In this document: in pieces, positions 8,495-16,715 of the stretch
How the letters are laid out: every line of letters begins with the position of its first letter
Numbering within the stretch: position 1 is the first letter of the stretch
Assembly: GCA_964627455.1 (NCBI GenBank)
Contig: CAZVKC010000033.1
Location: 21,846-85,845, forward strand
Direction of reading: 5' to 3'
Source: F-183 sp964627455
GTDB lineage: Bacteria; Acidobacteriota; Terriglobia; Bryobacterales; Bryobacteraceae
DNA length: 64,000 bases
The notes under the pieces: model-generated
Told to the model about the DNA's origin: nothing
The model's input: the letters and a program-made list of their open reading frames with translations, nothing else
The model's database searches: none
Program-made: the position numbers and the translations under genes

Positions 8495-9444
8495 TTGGAC
8501 TTCGCCAGCGAGTAGAGTCCGACGACGAGGATCGCGCCCATGAGGCCGAGGATCCACGGCATCTTGGCGTAGATGCGCGGGCGGCCGGGGCCGACTTCCG
8601 GCGAACCCGAATCTTCCTCGCGTTCGACCGGTTCCGCCTTGCCGGTGATGGTCACCGAGAAGGGACCGTTCTTGACGCCGTAAATCGCTGCCTGCGTGCG
8701 AGGCTCGGGGGCGAACTCCTCGAGTCCATCGCCCTTCAGCGCGAGACCCTTGGGAACGATCAGGCGCGTCTCGCCTTCCTTGTGCAGGATGTTGCCCGCG
8801 AACGTGTCGGACTTCGGAACTTCGTAGCTGATCTCGATCTGCGTCTGGCCGGGCTTGACCGGGTAATCGATCTTCCAGGTGTCCTTCGCGCCAGCCGCCT
8901 TCGAAGCGGACCGCGTCACCGGCATGCCGCCCTGCGTGGTCAGCGAGACATTGATCTTCGCATCGGCGGGCGCCCAGAAGCGGTAAGTCCCGTTGGCGGA
9001 ATCGGCGTAGGTCACCTTGGTGTTGTTGTTCAGGAAGACGAACTCGCGGATAGCGAGCTTGTTTTCGACCGGCTCGAGCAGGATGCCGTGGCGATCCACG
9101 ACGATGCCTTCGGCCTTGCTGGAGGCGTCATAGACCTCGACGGTGATGCCGGTGGGCGCCTGTCCGGGAGCAACGGCTTTCGAGTATTGGACGCCCTGAT
9201 ACACCGCCTGCAGCAGGAACGGCGCGCCGGGGGTCGGATCTTTGTCAAAAGAGAATGCGCCTGCAGCGTTGGTGGTAGTCTTGGCCACCGGCTCCATGCC
9301 CTGGGCGCTGGCCTGGACGAGCGCGACGGAAAGTCCGGCCTGGGGCTTGCCCGTGGTGCCGTTGACGGCGGTTCCGGTCACTGCGGCAGAAAGGATCGCA
9401 GCGGTAGAGGCGAGCCATGCGCAGACGATTGCGTTCCTGATCAT
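8491..9444 (-). CDS. secreted CnaB-like protein with C-terminal membrane anchor in the ccm operon
   Basis: A protein of 317 residues: signal peptide (IVCAWLASTAAILSA), then a carboxypeptidase-regulatory/CnaB-like beta domain (GTAVNGTTGKPQAGLSVAL...), a second beta-rich region, and a C-terminal transmembrane helix (MPWILGLMGAILVVGLYSL). The topology puts the beta domains in the periplasm with a C-terminal anchor. The family function is not known to me. Four-base overlaps on both sides (ATGA) tie it tightly to ccmA and to the zinc-ribbon gene, so it probably takes part in cytochrome c maturation, perhaps as a scaffold for the heme-handling complex. That role is inference from operon position. 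The ATG at 9444 is preferred over an upstream start at 9516 because it begins the signal peptide. Confidence 0.8.
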   Translation of the reverse strand: MIRNAIVCAWLASTAAILSAAVTGTAVNGTTGKPQAGLSVALVQASAQGMEPVAKTTTNAAGAFSFDKDPTPGAPFLLQAVYQGVQYSKAVAPGQAPTGITVEVYDASSKAEGIVVDRHGILLEPVENKLAIREFVFLNNNTKVTYADSANGTYRFWAPADAKINVSLTTQGGMPVTRSASKAAGAKDTWKIDYPVKPGQTQIEISYEVPKSDTFAGNILHKEGETRLIVPKGLALKGDGLEEFAPEPRTQAAIYGVKNGPFSVTITGKAEPVEREEDSGSPEVGPGRPRIYAKMPWILGLMGAILVVGLYSLAKSK

Positions 9445-9875
9445 GCTTCCATCGCCTTTCCGCACTCGCCGCAGAACTTCATCGCCTTGTCGAACTTCGC
9501 CTTGCAGTGGGGGCAAACGTTTTCCTTCGAAGCTTCTGCCGCGGCTTTCTTCTTCGTCGCAGGCGCAGCAGCAGCAGCAGCAGCAGCCGGGGCCGCGCCG
9601 CTCGGGGACTTCGCCTTGATCTCGTCGATCTCCGAAAGGGTTTGCGCGAGTTCGCGCTGCAGGCTCTGCTTGGTCCGCTGGTAATCTTCGTCGGACAGCT
9701 TGCCGACGCGGTATTCGAACTGCAAATCGCGCAGGTTTTCGTAGATGCGGGCTTTGCGTTCTTCAAGGTGCTGCCAGGGCAGCACCGGCTCGGGTTGAGG
9801 CAGGTCCGAAGGGCGGATAAACATCGTATACGCCACGGCCCCGAGCACTAGGATTACGGAAAAGATCAGGAGCAT
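9441..9875 (-). CDS. membrane-anchored CcmI-like zinc-ribbon protein
   Basis: A protein of 144 residues: an N-terminal transmembrane helix (LLIFSVILVLGAVAYTMFI), a helical segment LEERKARIYENLRDLQFEY..GKLSDEDY.. that resembles the N-terminal domain of CcmI-type proteins, an alanine-rich linker coded by a short GCA repeat near 9567-9587, and a C-terminal zinc ribbon (CPHCKAKF...CGECGK). CcmI helps present apocytochrome to the CcmF/H ligase; the zinc ribbon in place of the usual TPR domain is unusual. The gene lies between ccmH and the CnaB-like gene with short spacing or overlap. The CcmI assignment is moderate; it is based on the helical segment and on context. Confidence 0.75.
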   Translation of the reverse strand: MLLIFSVILVLGAVAYTMFIRPSDLPQPEPVLPWQHLEERKARIYENLRDLQFEYRVGKLSDEDYQRTKQSLQRELAQTLSEIDEIKAKSPSGAAPAAAAAAAAPATKKKAAAEASKENVCPHCKAKFDKAMKFCGECGKAMEA

Positions 9876-9879
9876 CAGG

Positions 9880-10353
9880 TTAGTCGAGGTCGCCCAGGTC
9901 CTTTTCTATCGTCTCGCGATATTTGTCGACCAGCGCGCGATCGACTTCGGGCATTTCACTCGCTTCCGGCTTCGGCTTGTGGCGGTTGATGAACCACGCA
10001 ATCGCCAGCAACCCCACGCCCCCGGCCAGCCACGGCATCCAGCCCAACAGCGAGTTGAAGCCTTCGGCGGGCGGGACGGACAACGCCCGGACGCCTTGTT
10101 CCTTCACGAAGCTGTCGATGATGGCCTGATCGGTTGCGCCGGCGGCGAGCATTTCGGCGATCTTGGCGCGCGAGGGCTTCGAGTAATGGCACTCGAGCAT
10201 CGTGCAGTCCGCCACCGTGTTCCGGCAACTGCCGCAGAGGCAGGCCAGATGCGAGCCGACGCGGCGAACACCGGGAGGGATGATGTCCGCGGCCTGCGTG
10301 AAGCAGATGCCCACGAAGGCCGCGATGAGTATTTTACTTTTCCACTGGCGCAT
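9880..10353 (-). CDS. ccmH: CcmH-like apocytochrome c reductase with altered cysteine motif
   Basis: A protein of 157 residues with a signal peptide, a periplasmic three-helix domain and a C-terminal transmembrane helix (WMPWLAGGVGLLAIAWFI), the arrangement of CcmH/CycL/NrfF. The usual LRCxxC motif is replaced by LACLCGSCRNTVADC, followed by a further CH a few residues on, so several cysteines are available for thiol-disulfide exchange with apocytochrome. The tail is acidic. The ATG overlaps the end of ccmF by 20 bases. Given the variant CcmE in the same operon, this is probably a specialised form. Confidence 0.85.
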   Translation of the reverse strand: MRQWKSKILIAAFVGICFTQAADIIPPGVRRVGSHLACLCGSCRNTVADCTMLECHYSKPSRAKIAEMLAAGATDQAIIDSFVKEQGVRALSVPPAEGFNSLLGWMPWLAGGVGLLAIAWFINRHKPKPEASEMPEVDRALVDKYRETIEKDLGDLD

Positions 10354-12135
10354 GTGCGGTTGCTACCCCAACGACCTGAGTCTTCAGGAACTGCCGTTGG
10401 ACCTTGGATGGAATGAGGCAGATGATCGTGCCGAAGAGCGTCACCCAGTAGCCGAGCCAGATCCAGGAGACGAGCGGGAACACGTACGCCTGCAGAACCA
10501 CTTTCTTTTCGTCCGTCGACGAGCCTGCGAAGTTGAGGTACAAGTCCTCATTCATGCGGCGGCGGATCGACACTTCGCTGGTCGGCTGCTGGCTGGCCGT
10601 GTAGAGCCGGCGTTCGGGATTCAGCGTGCCGAGCACGCGGCCGCCGGACGACACCTCCACGGGCAGGATCCCGTAGCTGTAGTGGTCGTTCTGGCCGGTC
10701 TTCATCTCGCCGATCTTCANNNNNNNNNNNNNNNNNNNNNNNNNNNNNNNNNNNNNNNNNNNNNNNNNNNNNNNNNNNNNNNNNNNNNNNNNNNNNNNNN
10801 NNNNNNNNNNNNNNNNNNNGTCACCAGCGCGCCGATCGACGGCCACATGAAGGCTTTCTTCAGCGACTCGACGGAACTGCGCCGCCAGGCGATCAGCGGA
10901 CCAACGCCCGTGAGCAGCATCATGCCGAGACCGATCGGGATGTTGACGCGATCGAAGAACGGTTTGTCGACGCTGATCTTTTCGCCGGTCACGGCTTCGG
11001 AGATCACCGGGAACAGAGTGCCCCAGAGGACGGCGAAGCAGCTGGCAAGCAGGATCAGGTTGTTGAACAGGAAGCTGGATTCGCGCGAGAGAACGCTCTC
11101 GAGCTGCGTTTCCGGCTTCAGGAATTCCAGGCGGGACAGGATCAGAAAGGTCGTCGCCGCCACGCCGATGGCGAGGAACACGGCGAAGTAATTGCCGATC
11201 GGCGACTGCGCGAAGGCGTGCACCGAAGAGACGAGTCCGCTACGGGTGAGGAAGGTTCCGAAGATGCAGAGGAAGAACGTCGCGCTGACCAGCACAATGT
11301 TCCAGACCTTCATCATGCCGCGCTTTTCCTGCATCATGACCGAGTGCAGGAAGGCCGTGGAGGTGATCCAGGGCAGCAGCGAAGCGTTCTCGACCGGATC
11401 CCATGCCCAGTAGCCGCCCCAGCCGAGCACTGCGTACGCCCAGCCGGCGCCGAGCAGGATGCCGGTGGTCTGGAAGCCCCAGGTGATGAGGGTCCAGCGG
11501 CGGGTGGTGTGGATCCACGCGTCGCCCGGCTGCTTGTTGATCAACGCCGCGATCGCGAAGGCGAACGGAACGATGAATCCGACATAGCCGAGGTACAGGG
11601 CCGGCGGGTGAATAACCATGGTCCAGTACTGCAGCAGCGGGTTGAGGCCGCGTCCGTCGCCCGGATTCTGAATGCCCTTACCGGCCATCCAGAGGTCGAA
11701 CGGGCTGAGCACGAAGGTGATCAGCAGCAGGAAGAACGCCATGGTGGTCATCAGAATGGCGGTGACCCACGGCATCCCTTCGCGGAACTTGCGGCGATTG
11801 GTGAACATCACCACGCACGAGTAACAGCCGAGCAGCCAGGCCCAGAACAGGAGCGAGCCTTCCTGACCACCCCACCAGGCCGCGACCTTGTAATACCACG
11901 GCATGGTCTGGTTACTGACGTTGTGCACGTAGACGAGGCGGTAGTCGCCGTTCAGAATGGCCCAGATCAGGATGCCCGAAGCGGCCGTCACAAGCGCCGA
12001 CACAGCGTAGACGGCGCGTTCCGCGCTGACGATCAGATATTGATTGCCGCGGAGTTTCCCGAGGATCGATCCGACAACAGAGTAGATTGCCAGGCAGAAG
12101 CCCAGCACAAGAGCCAGAGCGCCAATATTCTCCAT
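10334..12135 (-). CDS. ccmF: cytochrome c heme lyase CcmF, interrupted by a scaffold gap
   Basis: The part to the right of the gap gives about 438 residues with many transmembrane helices and the tryptophan-rich WWD heme-handling signature (WGGYWAWDPVENASLLPW) plus WGGQEGSLLFWAWLLG. The part to the left gives about 128 residues that end the protein (QAYVFPLVSWIWLGYWV). CcmF is the heme lyase that joins heme from CcmE to apocytochrome. The two halves together are about 100 residues shorter than usual CcmF proteins, so the 100-N run probably hides about 300 bases or more. The ATG at 12135 is preferred to the open extension up to 12228, because MENIGALALVLGFCLAIY is the family N-terminus and the extension overlaps ccmE. 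Confidence 0.9.
10720..10819. other. scaffold gap of 100 N
   Basis: Exactly 100 undetermined bases, the standard placeholder for a gap of unknown length. It lies inside ccmF. Length and content are not known from this sequence. Confidence 0.98.
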
Positions 12136-12149
12136 ATGGATTCGCTGTC

Positions 12150-12587
12150 CTAGATGGCGCTGGAGGGCTTGGCGGAGTCGTGCGATTGTTTCATCTGAGG
12201 CGGCTTGGCTTCGTACTTCGAAGCGCACTTGGCCTGGATCTTGTTGGCGTGGAACACGCCGTCGGATCCCAACTTGCCGTCAGCCAGCGCCTGAGAACCA
12301 TCCTTGAATGTGTCGGGCAGCGGATCGACGCCGTTGTAGACCACCTTCAGAGCCTTGCCTTCTTGCGCGATGCTGAAATGCACATCGCGTCCCGCCCGTA
12401 TGATGGAACCGGGGACTACATCCCCGCCCACTCGAATCCTCTTGTCATGGGCCTGATCGCCCATAGCCGCCAATTCGGCAACCGTCTTGTAATAGGACTT
12501 GCTTTCGGCCGCGCCGCCGATGGCCAACCATGCCAGTGCGCCAACGATGATGGCGGAAAGCAGTCCAAACTTCAGGTAGTTCTTCAC
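12150..12587 (-). CDS. ccmE: heme chaperone CcmE, Cys-x3-Tyr variant
   Basis: A protein of about 145 residues: an N-terminal transmembrane anchor (LKFGLLSAIIVGALAWLAIGG), then the beta-barrel (OB fold) domain (YYKTVAELAAMGDQAHDKRIRVGGDVV...VVYNGVDPLPDTFKDG). The heme-binding end, usually HxxNY, reads KCASKYEAK here, so a cysteine (codon at 12225-12227) replaces the histidine and the tyrosine (12213-12215) is kept. Such CxxxY CcmE proteins are known from Desulfovibrio and some archaea. CcmE carries heme covalently to the ligase. The GTG start is chosen because AGGGAG lies six bases upstream; an earlier GTG at 12605 has no such site. First gene of the leftward ccm operon. Confidence 0.9.
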   Translation of the reverse strand: MKNYLKFGLLSAIIVGALAWLAIGGAAESKSYYKTVAELAAMGDQAHDKRIRVGGDVVPGSIIRAGRDVHFSIAQEGKALKVVYNGVDPLPDTFKDGSQALADGKLGSDGVFHANKIQAKCASKYEAKPPQMKQSHDSAKPSSAI

Positions 12588-12605
12588 GGTTTGCTCCCTG
12601 TACAC

Positions 12606-12634
12606 AGTATATCCTCGGACGTAAACCGTGAATA
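12606..12634 (-). promoter_or_regulatory. possible sigma-70 promoter of the ccm operon
   Basis: On the minus strand a good -10 box TATACT (12611-12606) lies 17 bases after a weak -35 (TATTCA). The predicted start of transcription is about 12 bases before the ccmE GTG. Confidence 0.4.
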
Positions 12635-12658
12635 GCCCCGGGACAGCCCTAGTACCAG

Positions 12659-12687
12659 TTGCCTGTCCGGAAGCGGAAGCATAGAAT
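12659..12687 (+). promoter_or_regulatory. sigma-70 promoter of the TonB-dependent receptor gene
   Basis: TTGCCT and TAGAAT are separated by exactly 17 bases, a good match to -35 and -10 boxes. The predicted transcript starts about 35 bases before the receptor ATG, leaving room for the GGAGG ribosome site at 12714. Confidence 0.6.
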
Positions 12688-12728
12688 CAAGTTAACTTTG
12701 TAAATTTTCTCGCGGAGGTCTTCATCAT

Positions 12729-15700
12729 ATGCAGCAGCATTTGCGTCAAGCAGTGCTGGTTTTATGCGGTCTTCTTCTTCCAGGCGTTGCCATTGCGCAG
12801 GAATCCCGCGGCGCCATCCTCGGACGCGTCTCGGATCAATCCGGGTCGGCGGTCTCGAGCGCACAGATCAAGGTCACCAACCCGACAACTGGAACTACCG
12901 TTTCGGCCGCTACCAACGCCGACGGCAACTACTTTGTCCCGTACCTCGTTCCGGGCAAATACACGGTCACCGCTGAGTTGACCGGATTCAAGAAGTTCGT
13001 CGCCAACGATGTAGAGGTCCGAGTGACCGAGCAGGTTAAGCTGGACATCTCGCTGACCCTGGGCAACGTTTCGGAGTCCGTCGAAGTGACGGCGCAGACG
13101 CCGCTGCTATCGGCGGCAGAGGCAACCCTCGGACAGGTGGTGGACGAGCGGCGCGCCGTGGAACTGCCGCTTTTCGCCGGCAACGCCATGGATCTGGTTC
13201 ACCTGGCGCCCGGCACGGTCAACGGCACCAACCTGCGGCTGCGCAAAGCGCCGTTCAACAACGCGCCCTCACAGTTTTCGACCAACGGCGGCGGCAACTA
13301 TGTCAACGAGTTCTCCATCGATGGCGTCGCCAACATCTATTCGGACGGCACGCAGCCGCGCGTTGCGTTTTCGCCGCCGCAAACCGCGCTTGCCGAATTC
13401 AAGATCCAGACTACGCCCTACGACGCCTCGATCGGGCACACCATGGGATCGGTGGTGAACGTCAACACCAAGGGCGGCACCAACACCCTGCACGGCGAAG
13501 CGCACTGGTGGCTGCGCAACAAGGCGTTCGATACGCCGACCATCTTCCAGAACCGTTCGAACCAGCCGCTCGCGCAGTATACGGACAACCGCTACGGCTT
13601 CGCGCTCGGCGGTCCGGTGGTGCTGCCGAAGGTGTACAACGGCAAGAACAAGACGTTCTGGTTCTTCACCTGGGAAGCGAACAAGTTCGGCGATCCCGCC
13701 AACCAGCAGGTATCGACGGTGCCGATCGACGCCGTGCGCACAGGCGATCTCTCGCCGTACCTCGCGCTGGGATCCGGCTATCAGGTGTACGATCCGCGCA
13801 CGACGGTCGCTGGCGCCAACGGGGTTTTCACACGCCAGCCGTTTGCGGGCAACCGGATTCCGGCCGCGCGCATCGACCCGATCGCGGTCGCGATCATGAA
13901 AGGCTGGCCGGCCCCGAACCAGGTGACGACCAACCGCGAGTTCCGCAACAACTTCTTCCGGTCCTCAAAGGCGCTGGAAGATTACTGGACCTCGCTCGGC
14001 CGCGTGGACCACACATTCTCCGACAAGCACCGCATCTTTCTGCGTTTCGATCGCGACTACTGGCAGGAAGATAAGAACCGTTTCTTCGACGCATCGGATA
14101 ACATCACCGGCATTATTCTGAACCGTATCAACCGGGGCATTGCCCTTGACGACGTGTATGTGTTCAATCCGAACACGCTGCTCAACCTGCGCTATGGCAT
14201 TACCCAGCAGGAGTTCCCGGAGAAGCGCGTCAGCCAGGGATTCGATCTCAAGTCGCTGGGCTTCAGCGATAACCTGACGAAACTGATCGACCGTTCGACG
14301 GCGACCTTTCCTCGTGTTGGCGTGGCGCCGTTCAGCACGCTGAGCAACTGGGAGTCGGGCGATGGATCCACGGCGTCGCTGATCCACCATATCAGCGGCA
14401 TCGTCACCCGCATCCAGGGCAAGCACAACATGCGCATCGGCACGGATTTCCGCGTCAATCGCGAGTTCCGTAACCGGTTCCCGAATTCGACGTCGCCGGA
14501 CTTTTCGTTCAACTCGACCTTCACGAGCGCCGCGTCGAATCTGGCCGCGCCGCAGTTGGGCGGCGAGATTGCGTCCTTCCTGCTCGGAATCCCCGCGGGA
14601 AACATGGCGGTGAACGCGAGCTACGCGGAACAGGACAAGTACATCGGCCTGTTCTTCCAGGACGACTATAAGCTGACGCAAAAGCTGACGTTGAACTGGG
14701 GCATTCGCTACGACCTCGAAAGCGCGATTACCGAGCGTTACAACCGGTCGGTGTATGGCTTCGCGGCGTCGCAGGCGAGTCCGATTGCGGCGCAGGCGAT
14801 CGCCAATTACACGGCGCGTCCCTCGGTGCCGGATTTCCCCGTGTCGCAGTTCCGCGTGAACGGCGGGCTGACGTTCGCGGCCGTGAACGGGAATCCTCGC
14901 GGCTACTGGGACCCGCGTAAATCGAACTACCAGCCGCGCATCGGCCTCGCGTATCAGTTGGATCCGAAGACCGTGCTGCGCGCCGGCTATGGCATGTTCA
15001 TCGGCCCGATCGGAACGTACTACACGAACACGATCCAGACCGGCTTCAGCCAGACGACGCCGATTCAGGCTTCGCTGGATGGAGGTTTGTCGTATCTGGC
15101 GACATTGTCGAATCCCTTTCCGACAGGACTCATCGCCGCTCCCGGCGCTTCGCAGGGACTGGCGACCAATCTCGGCCAGCAACTCGACATCTATGACCAG
15201 AGCCGCAAGAATCCGTACGCGCAGCGCTGGAGCTTCGGCTTCCAGCGGGAGTTGCCGAAGCAGTTCCTCATCGAGTCGTCTTATGTGGGGAACAAGAGCG
15301 TGCGTCTCGGCGTGCAGCGCGATTTGAACGCCCTGCCGAACCAGTACCTGAGCACGTCGCCGGTTCGCGACCAGGACCGCATCAACTACCTGTCGCAGAA
15401 CTTCGCGAATCCGTTCAACGGGACGAATCCGATTTACGGCGCGAACATCAACCGGTCGCAGATTTTCCGGCCGTATCCGCAGTTCGGCAACATCAACGTC
15501 AACCAGCCAATCGGCTATGCCTGGTATCACGCGCTGCAGACTCGCATCGAACGGCGTTTCTCGGCCGGCTTCACGGTGCAGTACAGCCACACTTGGTCGA
15601 AGGCGATGGAGGCGGTGTCGCTGCTGAACGCAGGAGATGCGCTGCCGTACGAGAATGTCTCCGGCATCGACCGCACGATCGCCCAGCGCGGATCCGCGAT

Positions 15701-16247
15701 CTGGGAACTCCCCTTCGGCCGCGGCCGCAAGTGGGGCGCGCAGATGCCGAAGGCGCTCGACTTCATCGCCGGCGGCTGGCAGTTGAATGGCATCATGCAG
15801 AAACAGAGCGGACAACCGCTGAGCTTCGGCAACCGGATTTTCAACGGGGACCTGAGCCAGGTGCAGTTGCCCAAGGACCAGCGCTCGCCGGACCGCTGGC
15901 TGCGCCTGGTGGAGAACACGGATCCCGCCACGCGCGCCTCACGTCCGCTCGTGCCGTACGGCTTCGAGTGGCGCGCGGCTAACCAGCTGGCGAGCAACCT
16001 GCGGCAGTTCCCGTTGAACTTTGCAGGCATTCGCGGGCCGGGGCAGTCGCGCTGGGATTTCTCGGCGATCAAGAACTTCAAGTTCCAGGAGCGGTACACG
16101 ATGCAGTTCCGCGCCGAGACGTACAATGCGACCAACTATCCGAACCTCGCGAATCCGAACACGGATCCGACGAGTGCGGCCTATGGAACGATCACCAGCC
16201 AGGACAGCCCGCGTAGCTGGCAGTTCGCGCTGCGCCTGAGTTTCTGA
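12729..16247 (+). CDS. TonB-dependent receptor with N-terminal carboxypeptidase-regulatory domain (Oar-like)
   Basis: A protein of 1172 residues. Signal peptide residues 1-23, then a CnaB/carboxypeptidase-regulatory domain (about 29-110: GRVSDQSGSAVSSAQIKVTN), a plug domain with FSTNGGGNYVNEFSIDGVAN, and a long outer-membrane beta-barrel ending in WQFALRLSF, where the last residue is the aromatic needed for barrel assembly. This Oar-like type occurs in dozens of copies in Solibacter-like genomes and is thought to import large nutrients or complex carbohydrates with TonB energy; the ligand cannot be predicted. ATG start with GGAGG ten bases upstream. The 3' end and the flanking DNA are involved in a duplication (see 16248-16715). 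Confidence 0.92.
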   Translation: MQQHLRQAVLVLCGLLLPGVAIAQESRGAILGRVSDQSGSAVSSAQIKVTNPTTGTTVSAATNADGNYFVPYLVPGKYTVTAELTGFKKFVANDVEVRVTEQVKLDISLTLGNVSESVEVTAQTPLLSAAEATLGQVVDERRAVELPLFAGNAMDLVHLAPGTVNGTNLRLRKAPFNNAPSQFSTNGGGNYVNEFSIDGVANIYSDGTQPRVAFSPPQTALAEFKIQTTPYDASIGHTMGSVVNVNTKGGTNTLHGEAHWWLRNKAFDTPTIFQNRSNQPLAQYTDNRYGFALGGPVVLPKVYNGKNKTFWFFTWEANKFGDPANQQVSTVPIDAVRTGDLSPYLALGSGYQVYDPRTTVAGANGVFTRQPFAGNRIPAARIDPIAVAIMKGWPAPNQVTTNREFRNNFFRSSKALEDYWTSLGRVDHTFSDKHRIFLRFDRDYWQEDKNRFFDASDNITGIILNRINRGIALDDVYVFNPNTLLNLRYGITQQEFPEKRVSQGFDLKSLGFSDNLTKLIDRSTATFPRVGVAPFSTLSNWESGDGSTASLIHHISGIVTRIQGKHNMRIGTDFRVNREFRNRFPNSTSPDFSFNSTFTSAASNLAAPQLGGEIASFLLGIPAGNMAVNASYAEQDKYIGLFFQDDYKLTQKLTLNWGIRYDLESAITERYNRSVYGFAASQASPIAAQAIANYTARPSVPDFPVSQFRVNGGLTFAAVNGNPRGYWDPRKSNYQPRIGLAYQLDPKTVLRAGYGMFIGPIGTYYTNTIQTGFSQTTPIQASLDGGLSYLATLSNPFPTGLIAAPGASQGLATNLGQQLDIYDQSRKNPYAQRWSFGFQRELPKQFLIESSYVGNKSVRLGVQRDLNALPNQYLSTSPVRDQDRINYLSQNFANPFNGTNPIYGANINRSQIFRPYPQFGNINVNQPIGYAWYHALQTRIERRFSAGFTVQYSHTWSKAMEAVSLLNAGDALPYENVSGIDRTIAQRGSAIWELPFGRGRKWGAQMPKALDFIAGGWQLNGIMQKQSGQPLSFGNRIFNGDLSQVQLPKDQRSPDRWLRLVENTDPATRASRPLVPYGFEWRAANQLASNLRQFPLNFAGIRGPGQSRWDFSAIKNFKFQERYTMQFRAETYNATNYPNLANPNTDPTSAAYGTITSQDSPRSWQFALRLSF

Positions 16248-16266
16248 GGTCTGGCGTTGCTTTGTG

Positions 16267-16303
16267 GGGCTCCCCGCCGCTTGCCGGCGCGGAGCCCTTT
16301 CTT
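16267..16303 (+). terminator. intrinsic terminator of the TonB receptor gene (copy 1)
   Basis: GGGCTCC pairs with GGAGCCC, and an inner CGCCG/CGGCG pair lies around a CTTG-type loop. The stem is followed by TTTCTTATTT. Confidence 0.8.
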
Positions 16304-16402
16304 ATTTCGGACGGCTTGCGTCCGTCAGCTTGCGGGCGAGGCGCGCACTGTAGGCTTCGTCGGCGAGGTCCTGGAGTTCCCTGCCCTGCGCAATCCGCCA
16401 GT
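16302..16402 (-). pseudogene. fliJ 3' fragment, duplicated
   Basis: Reads, on the minus strand, WRIAQGRELQDLADEAYSAR and on to the stop, matching the C-terminus of the intact FliJ coded at 16615-17073 except for one residue (Tyr for Phe). It has no start and no upstream FliJ sequence, so it is a dead end piece left by the duplication. Confidence 0.9.
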
Positions 16403-16407
16403 GGTCC

Positions 16408-16560
16408 AGCCCTACGGCGGTTCCCGCCGAACTTTGGCAGATTCGCGGACCGGGGCTGTCGCGCTGGAATTTCTCGACAATCAAAAACTTCAGCTCCAGG
16501 AACGGCACACGATGCAGTTCCGCGCCGAGACGTAAGTTCGCGCTGCGAGTGAGTTGCTCA
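16408..16560 (+). pseudogene. TonB receptor 3' fragment, diverged and internally deleted
   Basis: Aligns to the end of the receptor gene: about 16408-16533 matches 15994-16121 and 16533-16560 matches 16220-16247, with the part between deleted. Identity is visibly lower (nearer 85-90 percent) than that of the flanking repeat, and indels break the frame. It may come from a receptor paralogue rather than from the neighbour. Confidence 0.75.
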
Positions 16561-16715
16561 GGTCTGGCGTTGCGTTGTGGGGCTCCCCGCCGCTTGCCGG
16601 CGCGGAGCCCTTTCTTATTTCGGACGGCTTGCGTCCGTCAGCTTGCGGGCGAGGCGCGCACTGAAGGCTTCGTCGGCGAGGTCCTGGAGTTCCCTGCCCT
16701 GCGCAATCCGCCAGT
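16561..16715. repeat. direct repeat, copy 2
   Basis: Second copy of the 155-base unit at 16248-16402 (two mismatches). This copy includes the true 3' end of fliJ and the second terminator hairpin. Confidence 0.95.
16580..16616. terminator. terminator hairpin (copy 2), at the end of fliJ
   Basis: Same GGGCTCC/GGAGCCC hairpin as at 16267, here next to the stop codon of intact fliJ. On the plus strand it is followed by TTTCTT. It may stop transcription arriving from the left before it runs into the flagellar genes. Confidence 0.6.

Larger units (their letters stand above)
16248..16402. repeat. direct repeat, copy 1
   Basis: These 155 bases recur at 16561-16715 with only two mismatches (16261 and 16352) and no indel, at an offset of 313 bases. 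The copy carries the terminator after the TonB receptor and the last 33 or so codons of fliJ in reverse. It begins directly after the receptor stop codon. Confidence 0.95.

Noticed and set aside
9567..9587. GCA triplet repeat, possible microsatellite or phase-variation tract
   Set aside because: Short and in frame; it codes an alanine linker in the zinc-ribbon protein, and triplet slippage would not switch the gene off.
13965..15815. Long open frame of 616 codons on the minus strand in the TonB receptor gene
   Set aside because: Antisense shadow of a certain gene; no recognisable domain.
16302..16508. Minus-strand frame of 68 codons as a separate small gene
   Set aside because: Its C-terminal half is the duplicated end of FliJ and its N-terminal half is antisense to the TonB receptor fragment, so it is a chance fusion within the duplication.
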